A stretch of DNA of 64,000 nucleotides from Actinobacillus sp. GY-402 (GTDB lineage: Bacteria > Pseudomonadota > Gammaproteobacteria > Enterobacterales > Pasteurellaceae): NCBI RefSeq assembly GCF_014843355.1, contig NZ_CP062137.1, positions 1,798,001 through 1,862,000 on the forward strand, given 5' to 3'. Each line of letters opens with the position of its first letter. The stretch's first letter is position 1. Both the position numbers and the translations under genes were made by a program. Below, in pieces: positions 57,536 to 64,000 of this stretch. The notes under the pieces are model-generated. The model was not told where the DNA came from. It saw only the letters and a program-made list of their open reading frames with translations, and did not search any database.

Positions 57536-58563
57536 ATGTTTTCATTAAAAAAGTTATATCCAAACTGGGTATCGGATTGGTTTTATTGTTCATGATTATC
57601 GGCATGTCGCTGACTTCGCAGGCTTTTTTATCCACCAATAATATCTTCAATATTTTATTGCAGGTTTCCGTTATTTGCGTGATTTCAGTGGGCATGACTT
57701 ACGTCATTCTCACCGGCGGTATCGATTTGTCAGTGGGGTCCATCGTGGCGCTGAGTGCGGTCTGTTTAGGGCTGTTTACTCATTGGGGCGTCGCCTGGCT
57801 GGGCGAAAATCCGTCGCAAAGCGCATTATGGGGCGTGGTGTTGCTTTCCATTGCGGGCGCCGTGCTGGTGGGCGCATTATGCGGTTATGTGAACGGTGTG
57901 GTGATTGTATACGGCAAAGTGACGTCGTTTATCACCACGCTCGGTATGATGGGCATCGCCCGCGGCCTGGCGCTAACCTTATCCAACGGTAAAACCATTT
58001 ATAATTTCCCCGAACAGCTGCGTTTTTTTGGTAACGGACGCCTTGCCGTAACAGAAAGTTTCAGTATTCCGATTCCGGTGATTATTGCGTTAATCGTAGT
58101 ATTAATCAGTTTTTATGTGTTAACCCAAACCGTTTTCGGCCGTCAGATTTACGCGCTTGGCGGCAATCGCGAAGCGGTACGGTTGTCCGGGATTAACGTC
58201 AATAAGTTGGAAATTAAAACCTACGTGATTAACGGTGCGTTAGCGGCCATCGGCGCCGTTATTCTGGTGGGTCGCTTAAATGCGGCGCAGCCGATTGCGG
58301 GAACGGGCTATGAATTGGACGCTATCGCCGCCACGGTCATCGGCGGCACCAGCCTGATGGGCGGCGTCGGTTCCGTTATCAGCACCTCCATCGGGGCGCT
58401 GATTATGGGCGTGCTGCAAAACGGCTTAACCTTATTGAACGTCACCTCTTACTTGCAACGGTTGATTATCGGTATGGTGATTATTCTGGCGGTGTTCCTC
58501 GATCAATTACGCCGCGGCGAAGTGTCCACCGGCCGTTTAAAACGCATTTTCTTCAGAGAATAA
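57536..58563 (+). CDS. Sugar ABC transporter permease, RbsC type, with an apparent frameshift at codon 5
   Basis: The main frame (TTG 57577 or ATG 57592 onward, 328 residues) encodes about eight to ten membrane helices with YVILTGGIDLSVGSIVAL and TVIGGTSLMGGVGSV, the RbsC signatures. The natural start, ATG 57536 with TAAGGAT before it, is in another frame and stops after 19 codons. Adding one A to the six-A run 57547-57552 joins them into MFSLKKVISKLGIGLVLLF, a normal N terminus. So the gene is either frameshifted (slippage, phase variation or sequencing error) or starts late and lacks part of helix 1. Confidence 0.8.
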
Positions 58564-58566
58564 AAC

Positions 58567-60039
58567 ATGAACTACTATTTAGGCATTGACTGCGGCGGTA
58601 CCTTTATCAAAGCCGCGCTGTTCGACGAAAACGGCAAAATTCATGCCTGCGAGCGTGAAAACGTCGCCGTCATCAGCGAACAATCGGGCTACGCCGAACG
58701 GGATATGCCCGAACTCTGGCAAGTTTGTGCAAAGGTGATCCGACGCACGCAAAAATCGAGCAAAATCCGACCGCACTTAATCAAAAGCGTCGGTATTTCG
58801 GCTCAGGGAAAAGGCGCTTTTCTGCTGGATAAGGCGCGTCAACCGCTGGGACGGGCGATTTTGTCTTCCGATCAGCGTGCGCAGGCTATCGTTAAACGCT
58901 GGCAAGCGGAAGGGCTGGAGGAAGAAGTCTATCCGCTTTCCCGCCAGAGTTTATGGACGGGACATCCCGTATCCATTTTGCGCTGGCTGAAAGAAAATGA
59001 ACCCGAGCGGTATCAACGTATCGGTTATCTATTGATGTCGCACGATTACCTGCGTTTTTGCCTGACCGGCGAGCTGTATTGCGAAGAAAGCAATATTTCG
59101 GAAAGTAATCTGTACAACATGGCAACGGGCCAATACGAACCGCAACTGGCACGCCTGCTCGGCATTGAGGAAATCACCGATAAACTGCCGCCTATTATCA
59201 AAGGCAATCAAATCGCCGGTTATGTGACGGAACAGGCGGCGCAGGCTTGCGGACTGGCGGCGGGAACGCCGGTGATCGGCGGCCTGTTTGACGTCACGGC
59301 GATGACCCTGTGCCTTGCCGATAATCAGCCGCACAAACTCAATGTGATATTGGGAACCTGGTCTATTGTTACGGGGATTTCCAAGGAAATTGACGATCAA
59401 CAGGCATGGCGTTTTGCCCACGGCCGCTACGTGGAACCGGGCAAATTTTTGATTCAGGAAGCCAGCCCCACTTCCGCCGGCAATCTGGAATGGTTCGTGA
59501 AGCAGTGGAATTTGCCTTATGAACAAATTAATCAACTGGTTGCCGCGCTGCCGCCGGCGCAAAGTGCGGTCATTTTTCTGCCGTTTTTGTACGGCACCAA
59601 TGCTAAGCTGGGCATGACCGCCGCTTTCTACGGCATGCAGGCGCATCATACTCGGGCGCATTTGCTGCAGGCGGTTTACGAAGGCGTGTTGTTTAGTCTG
59701 ATGACTCACTTGGAACGCATGTATCGGCGCTTTCCTCAAGTGAAAACATTGCGCGTGACCGGCGGCCCGGCGAAATCGTCAGTCTGGCTGCAAATGCTGG
59801 CGGATCTGAGCGGCAAAACCCTGGAAGTGCCGGAAGTGGAGGAAATCGGCTGTCTGGGCGCCGCCATCATGGCGGCCGAAGGGGTTAACGGCGACAGCGC
59901 CGCGTTAAAACCACATCAGGCGCCGCGCGTGATTCGGCCTAATCCGGCCAATTTCACCGCTTACCAAAACAAATATCGTCAATATCAAAAACTGGTGAAA
60001 CTGCTGGAACAAATGGCGGAGCCGCTTCAAATCTCATAG
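58567..60039 (+). CDS. lyxK: L-xylulose kinase (FGGY family)
   Basis: 490 residues of the FGGY carbohydrate kinase fold: the phosphate loop LGIDCGGTFIKAALFDENG, substrate block LTGHPVSILRWL-like LWTGHPVSILRW, EESNISESNLYNM, the GTWSIVTGI and catalytic GGLFDVTAM, and the C-terminal VTGGPAKSSVWLQMLAD. It closely follows E. coli LyxK. It phosphorylates L-xylulose to L-xylulose 5-phosphate. It lies 3 bases after the permease gene, the last of the operon; the isomerase/epimerase genes usual for this pathway are not in the window. Confidence 0.88.
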   Translation: MNYYLGIDCGGTFIKAALFDENGKIHACERENVAVISEQSGYAERDMPELWQVCAKVIRRTQKSSKIRPHLIKSVGISAQGKGAFLLDKARQPLGRAILSSDQRAQAIVKRWQAEGLEEEVYPLSRQSLWTGHPVSILRWLKENEPERYQRIGYLLMSHDYLRFCLTGELYCEESNISESNLYNMATGQYEPQLARLLGIEEITDKLPPIIKGNQIAGYVTEQAAQACGLAAGTPVIGGLFDVTAMTLCLADNQPHKLNVILGTWSIVTGISKEIDDQQAWRFAHGRYVEPGKFLIQEASPTSAGNLEWFVKQWNLPYEQINQLVAALPPAQSAVIFLPFLYGTNAKLGMTAAFYGMQAHHTRAHLLQAVYEGVLFSLMTHLERMYRRFPQVKTLRVTGGPAKSSVWLQMLADLSGKTLEVPEVEEIGCLGAAIMAAEGVNGDSAALKPHQAPRVIRPNPANFTAYQNKYRQYQKLVKLLEQMAEPLQIS

Positions 60040-60042
60040 CCG

Positions 60043-60115
60043 AGCTGAAAAGTGCGGTCAATTTTTGTGACGTTTTTAAAAAAACTCTGCAATTTTTGAC
60101 CGCACTTTTCGGCTA
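60043..60115. terminator. Long terminator between lyxK and fruA from paired uptake signals
   Basis: AAAAGTGCGGTCAA and TTGACCGCACTTTT are perfect arms (60048-60061 region and 60096-60109), with outer CGGCTAT/ATAGCCG also pairing, and T runs inside the loop. Confidence 0.6.
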
Positions 60116-60140
60116 TCGGAAGGAAGATTTTCAGATAACA

Positions 60141-60176
60141 AAAACACCGCGCAGTTATTGGGCTGCGCGGCGTTTT
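60141..60176 (-). terminator. Terminator of the fruBKA operon
   Basis: CCGCGCAG and CTGCGCGG around an 8-base loop, with T's on the minus strand after it, 16 bases past the fruA stop. Confidence 0.8.
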
Positions 60177-60191
60177 GTCAAGAAAATGCGG

Positions 60192-61862
60192 TTACTCTTG
60201 CGCCTGTTTTGGTCTGATGACGGCGTAAATCACGCCGGTAACCAATGCGCCGGCGGCAATCGCGCCAAGGTACATTAACGGTTGCGACACTAACGGAACC
60301 ACAAATAAACCGCCGTGCGGCGCCGGCAATTCAATGGCGAAGCTCAAAGAAAGCGCGCCCGCCACCGCACCGCCGATCACGCTGGAAACAATGACGCGAA
60401 TCGGATCCGCCGCCACGAACGGCAACGCCCCTTCGGAAATAAAGCATAAACCCAGCACAAATGCCGCGTTGCCTGCGTTGCGTTGGCCCGCATTGAATTT
60501 ATTGCGCGCAATCCAGGTGGCAATCGCCATGCCTAACGGAGGAACCATACCGCCCGCCATAATGGCCGCCATCGGCGTGTTCACCTGCGAAGCCAGCAAA
60601 CCGGTTCCGAATACGTACGCCGCTTTGTTCACCGGTCCGCCCATATCGATACACATCATGCCACCTAAAATCGCACCGAATAATAAGCCGTTAGTCGAAC
60701 CCAAACCGTTTAACCAATCGGTTAAGGACGCCATCACCGCCGCAACAGGCGGATTCAGGAAATAAACCATGGCTAACCCGACAATGGCGGAGCCCAGCAG
60801 CGGCAGAATCAGAATCGGTTTCAACGATGTCATGCTGGCCGGCAACTTAATGATGTCATTCAGGAATTTCACGGTATAACCGGCAAGGAAACCCGCCAGA
60901 ATCCCGCCCAAAATCCCGGCGTTGGCATTGGTAGCGAGCATACCGCCGATTAAGCCTACCGCCAAACCCGGACGGTCGGCAATGGAATAAGCCACATAAC
61001 CGGCAAATACCGCAATCATCAATTTAAATGCGGCGCCGCCGCCGATTTCCATTAACGCCGTCGGTAAACCGCCCGCAATACTCGGATCTTTAAAAGCATT
61101 CGGTCCGAACATAAACGAAATGGCAATTAACAAACCGCCGGCAACCACCAGCGGCAACATATGAGAAACGCCGGTCATTAAATGTTTATAAACGCCTTTT
61201 TTCTCCCCTTGGACCGAATCGTCGGCAGAGGATTTATCTTCGCCGCCGTCATAAATTTTGGCTTCCGCAAAGGCTTTGCTGAATTCCTGTTCGGTTTTTT
61301 TCAACGCCAGACCGGTAGAGGTGCGGTACATCGGTTTACCTTTGAATTTACTTAAATCCACGTCGATATCCGCAGCCACAAACACTAAATCCGCCGCCGC
61401 TACTTCTTCCGGCGTAATCGGATTGCCGGCGCCCACCTGTCCGCGGGTTTCGACCCGAACGTTCCAGCCCATTTTTTTACCGTAAGCTTCTATCGCTTCG
61501 GCAGACATAAAGGTGTGGGCCACGCCTGTCGGACAAGCGGTAACCGCCACGATATTTTTGCTGCCGTCGGCTGCAGGAGCTGAAACGCCGGCCGGGGAGA
61601 CATAATCCGTCGCCTCGGTTAAGGCGCGTTGTACGGTTTGTTCCGGTGCGGTTAAGGTTTGTTCCGGATCCGCCAAATAGACTTTTTTGCCCTGAAGTGC
61701 GGTCAAATTTGGCAAAGTTTTTCCGAAAATAATCGCCACATCCGCTTGTTCGGCATTATCCACAATTTGATGATTTTGGGCTTTCGCCGCCGCTGCAATC
61801 ACTTGCTTTAATAAAAAAGCTTTTGCGTTGCCGAGTTGAGATTGAGTCAGAAAAATGTTCAT
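60192..61862 (-). CDS. fruA: Fructose PTS enzyme IIB'BC
   Basis: Takes up fructose with phosphorylation to fructose 1-phosphate. 556 residues from ATG 61862 (MNIFLTQSQLGNAKAF), with AAGGAT before it; the frame opens at 61979. A degenerate IIB' domain (1-100) precedes the IIB domain, whose phosphorylated Cys lies in VAVTACPTGVAHTFM (near 109), then a polytopic IIC domain with GGxxxP patterns. The start overlaps the end region of fruK by the Shine-Dalgarno, implying coupled translation. Confidence 0.96.
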   Translation of the reverse strand: MNIFLTQSQLGNAKAFLLKQVIAAAAKAQNHQIVDNAEQADVAIIFGKTLPNLTALQGKKVYLADPEQTLTAPEQTVQRALTEATDYVSPAGVSAPAADGSKNIVAVTACPTGVAHTFMSAEAIEAYGKKMGWNVRVETRGQVGAGNPITPEEVAAADLVFVAADIDVDLSKFKGKPMYRTSTGLALKKTEQEFSKAFAEAKIYDGGEDKSSADDSVQGEKKGVYKHLMTGVSHMLPLVVAGGLLIAISFMFGPNAFKDPSIAGGLPTALMEIGGGAAFKLMIAVFAGYVAYSIADRPGLAVGLIGGMLATNANAGILGGILAGFLAGYTVKFLNDIIKLPASMTSLKPILILPLLGSAIVGLAMVYFLNPPVAAVMASLTDWLNGLGSTNGLLFGAILGGMMCIDMGGPVNKAAYVFGTGLLASQVNTPMAAIMAGGMVPPLGMAIATWIARNKFNAGQRNAGNAAFVLGLCFISEGALPFVAADPIRVIVSSVIGGAVAGALSLSFAIELPAPHGGLFVVPLVSQPLMYLGAIAAGALVTGVIYAVIRPKQAQE

Positions 61863-61866
61863 CGCG

Positions 61867-62808
61867 TTATCCTTCAATCGTTGTAATTTTAACGTTGGCG
61901 AGAATCGGTTCGAGTAATGCCCGATCACTGACCCCCACATTGCTTTGCGATACGGCAAAGGCAGAAACCGCACTGGCAAACGCCAAGGTATCCTGTTGCG
62001 ATAAGCCGTTCACAATACCGTAAATCAGCCCCGCCACCATGGAATCACCCGCGCCGACGGTACTTACTACATTTTCACATTTTGGCGGTTGGGCACGAAC
62101 GACGCCCTGTTCGCTCAACCACAGCGAACCGTCGGCTCCCATGGAAATAATGACGTTGGCAATGCCTTGCATCCGTAATTTTTTCGCGGCCTGGATAATT
62201 TCATCCAAGCTGTTCAGACTGTGCCCGATCCAGGCTTCCAATTCGCGGTGATTCGGTTTTACTAACCAAGGACGGGCACTCAAGCCTGCGGTCAAAGCGG
62301 CATTGGAGCTGTCCAACACCACTTTCACGCCGGCCTGATGCAATTGACGTAACCAATCGGCAAACAATTCCGGCGTGACGCCGCGGGGAAGACTGCCGCA
62401 GACCGCCACAATGTCGAAGGCTTTGCAATAATCCAGGGAATCCGCCACAAATTTCTGCCAATCCGCTTGCGAAATGCAATAACCCAAGAAATTTAAATCG
62501 GTTACATCCGCTTCCGTTTCGGTAATTTTTACATTAATTCGGGTTTTGCCCGCCACGCGTTGAAATTTATCTTCCAGACCTACGGACTGAAAAAGATGTT
62601 CAAAATCACCGACGTTATCTTCGCCTAAAAAACCGCCCACAGCAACGCTGACACCGAGATCATTCAGGACTTTCGCCACATTAATGCCTTTACCGGCGGG
62701 GAATAAACCCAAAGTTTCCACCGTATTGACTTCGCCTAATTCAATACGTTTTAAACGCCCGACCAAATCGTAAGCGGTATTTAAGGTAATAGTTGCTACT
62801 TTCGCCAT
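61867..62808 (-). CDS. fruK: 1-Phosphofructokinase
   Basis: Converts fructose 1-phosphate to fructose 1,6-bisphosphate. 313 residues of the PfkB/ribokinase family: TITLNTAYDLVGRL, AGKGINVAKVLNDLG and the C-terminal ATP site VSTVGAGDSMVAGLIYG with the catalytic Asp. Between fruB (2-base gap) and fruA. Confidence 0.97.
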   Translation of the reverse strand: MAKVATITLNTAYDLVGRLKRIELGEVNTVETLGLFPAGKGINVAKVLNDLGVSVAVGGFLGEDNVGDFEHLFQSVGLEDKFQRVAGKTRINVKITETEADVTDLNFLGYCISQADWQKFVADSLDYCKAFDIVAVCGSLPRGVTPELFADWLRQLHQAGVKVVLDSSNAALTAGLSARPWLVKPNHRELEAWIGHSLNSLDEIIQAAKKLRMQGIANVIISMGADGSLWLSEQGVVRAQPPKCENVVSTVGAGDSMVAGLIYGIVNGLSQQDTLAFASAVSAFAVSQSNVGVSDRALLEPILANVKITTIEG

Positions 62809-62810
62809 GA

Positions 62811-64000
62811 TTATTCTCCCAAACCCGCCTCAATAACCGCACCGATACCGTCGATGGCCTGTTGCGCTTCTTCGCCTGTGGCGACAAAGCGTAAACGATG
62901 CCCTTTGACGGCGCCCAACGCCACAATCTTCATCAGACTTTTCGCACTGACTAATTGCGTATTGCGATCAAGATTTTGCACCGCCACGGAAGCGTTATAT
63001 TTTTTTACTTCATTGACTAACACCGCACTCGGACGAGCGTGCAAACCATGTTCGTTATTTAATACGAAAATACCTTCGGCGCCTTCATCGGATTTTGCTT
63101 CGTTTTTCTCCGTCACACCGACTGTCGATTCCGCCGGCACCACTTCAATGGTATCCGGCTCAGCCGGCGGCGCGGCGGACACGCCCTCGCCCAAACCTTC
63201 GGAAAAGGCTTTTGCTAAGGCATCCATTGCCTGTTTGGCGTCATCCCCTTGGGCGACAAAACGTAAACGATGATTTTTAGTCGCACCGAGACCGACTAAT
63301 TTCATTGCACTTTTCGCGTTGACCGCCAAGCCGCCGCGGGTAAGATTTTCAACCGTAATTTTCGCTTCGAAAGATTTTAAGGTATTAACCAAAATCGTAC
63401 TCGGACGGGCATGCAGACCATGCTCGTTGCGTAACGTAAAGGTTCCGATCACCGTACCTGCGGCTTGCGCCGGTTTCGCATTTACGACCAATTCTTCGCC
63501 GTTCAAGGCTGCAAGAATTTGTTCCTGAGAACCGGTCAATAGCTGTTCCTGCACGTTCGCATCCAGCAAACGCGCCAATGTTTCGTTCACTGCGTCATCT
63601 TTAACGGCGACGGTTAATACCGCCCGCACGGTTTTCCCGTTATGTTCGAACGCATTGCGCGCCCGGCTGAAGGCCAGGGCGTTTTTCGCGTTACCCGCAG
63701 CGCTGTCCGTTAACCATAATCCGTTGCCTAAAGGTAATGCCGGCGAACCGATGACGTCAGAAACAAAGCTATTTTCGACCGCACTTTGTTCCTGCAATTT
63801 AGCTGCGTTAATGGCGGTTAAGGTAAGCAAACTGGCGGTATCAACATCTAAGCTGATCGTTTCAGCTTTTACCGAAAAATTTTCCGCTTCACCCATGAGA
63901 ATCGCACGAAATTTTTTCACATCGTCCAATGTCGCTAATTCCGCCGCCGTGTCTTCATCACCCAAAACGTGCGTCAACTGGCGCAATAACGCCAAATGCT
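62811..64000 (-). CDS. fruB: Fructose PTS diphosphoryl transfer protein FruB, tandem HPr (5' end outside window)
   Basis: The visible 396 or so residues contain the end of the EIIA-Fru and central M domains, then two HPr-like domains: first with TLRNEHGLHARPSTILVN, second with VLNNEHGLHARPSAVLVN, each with the phospho-His in HARPS. The linker PAEPDTIEVVPAEST separates them. Doubling of HPr is known in Haemophilus FruB. First gene of fruBKA; its start and promoter (expected Cra site) lie beyond the window's right edge. Confidence 0.94.
   Translation of the reverse strand, partial: HLALLRQLTHVLGDEDTAAELATLDDVKKFRAILMGEAENFSVKAETISLDVDTASLLTLTAINAAKLQEQSAVENSFVSDVIGSPALPLGNGLWLTDSAAGNAKNALAFSRARNAFEHNGKTVRAVLTVAVKDDAVNETLARLLDANVQEQLLTGSQEQILAALNGEELVVNAKPAQAAGTVIGTFTLRNEHGLHARPSTILVNTLKSFEAKITVENLTRGGLAVNAKSAMKLVGLGATKNHRLRFVAQGDDAKQAMDALAKAFSEGLGEGVSAAPPAEPDTIEVVPAESTVGVTEKNEAKSDEGAEGIFVLNNEHGLHARPSAVLVNEVKKYNASVAVQNLDRNTQLVSAKSLMKIVALGAVKGHRLRFVATGEEAQQAIDGIGAVIEAGLGE

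Overview
The window is chromosomal DNA of a member of the Pasteurellaceae. About fifty copies of the 9-bp Haemophilus-type uptake signal core AAGTGCGGT (or ACCGCACTT) are scattered through it. Several gene neighbourhoods also match that family: fbaA-pgk-RNase T2-ferredoxin, acrR-acrA-acrB, lyxK, and a fruB with two HPr domains. A Basfia/Mannheimia/Actinobacillus succinogenes-like species fits best, but the species is inference.

Layout. 1-5.8 kb: tail of an unidentified gene, mfd, raiA, glmU. 5.8-10.8 kb: a decayed copy of a carB 3' end, then a minus-strand cluster (PepSY protein, QseB/PmrA-type regulator, its sensor kinase, a small membrane protein, lipid A phosphoethanolamine transferase). 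11-18.2 kb: the carA/carB locus, split by about 2.8 kb of extra DNA. That DNA holds a Cdd1::DJ-1 fusion gene and an AT-rich island with a HEPN-like gene, a second and foreign-looking carA 3' end, and a five-helix membrane protein, bordered by GC-rich palindromic repeats. 18.5-29 kb: mlaA, yfbU, tRNA-Asn, tRNA-Phe, mltC-yggX-mutY, trmB-yggL, an O-antigen-ligase-like protein, fbaA-pgk, an RNase T2, a ferredoxin. 29-43 kb: gmhA, acrRAB, ftsN, priA, rpmE, two LPS-type glycosyltransferases, an M48 lipoprotein protease, ppa. 43-47.5 kb: rpsP-rimM-trmD-rplS, rraA, menA, trmO. 47.5-55 kb is more accessory: an HXXEE membrane protein, a MerR-controlled hydrolase/EthD pair, tehA, a MITE-like element, a TetR regulator with two duplicated glycine-zipper genes, an FMN reductase, a Bcr/CflA exporter. 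55-64 kb: a sugar ABC transporter with L-xylulose kinase (its permease gene has an apparent frameshift at the start) and the fructose PTS operon fruBKA, cut by the window end.

Working together: carA/carB make carbamoyl phosphate, and a tandem ArgR-type operator lies upstream of carA. The eptA cluster links a two-component system to outer-membrane charge modification. mlaA, gmhA, the glycosyltransferases and the ligase-like protein serve envelope lipid and LPS biology. acrRAB and the Bcr-type pump handle drug efflux. Many terminators are built from pairs of inverted uptake signals.

The strongest candidate for something undescribed is the island between carA and carB (about 15.3-17.0 kb). It carries a HEPN-like protein with an R-x4-H motif next to an unknown membrane protein, bordered by mobile-looking dyad repeats and containing a carA 3' end that does not match the resident gene.
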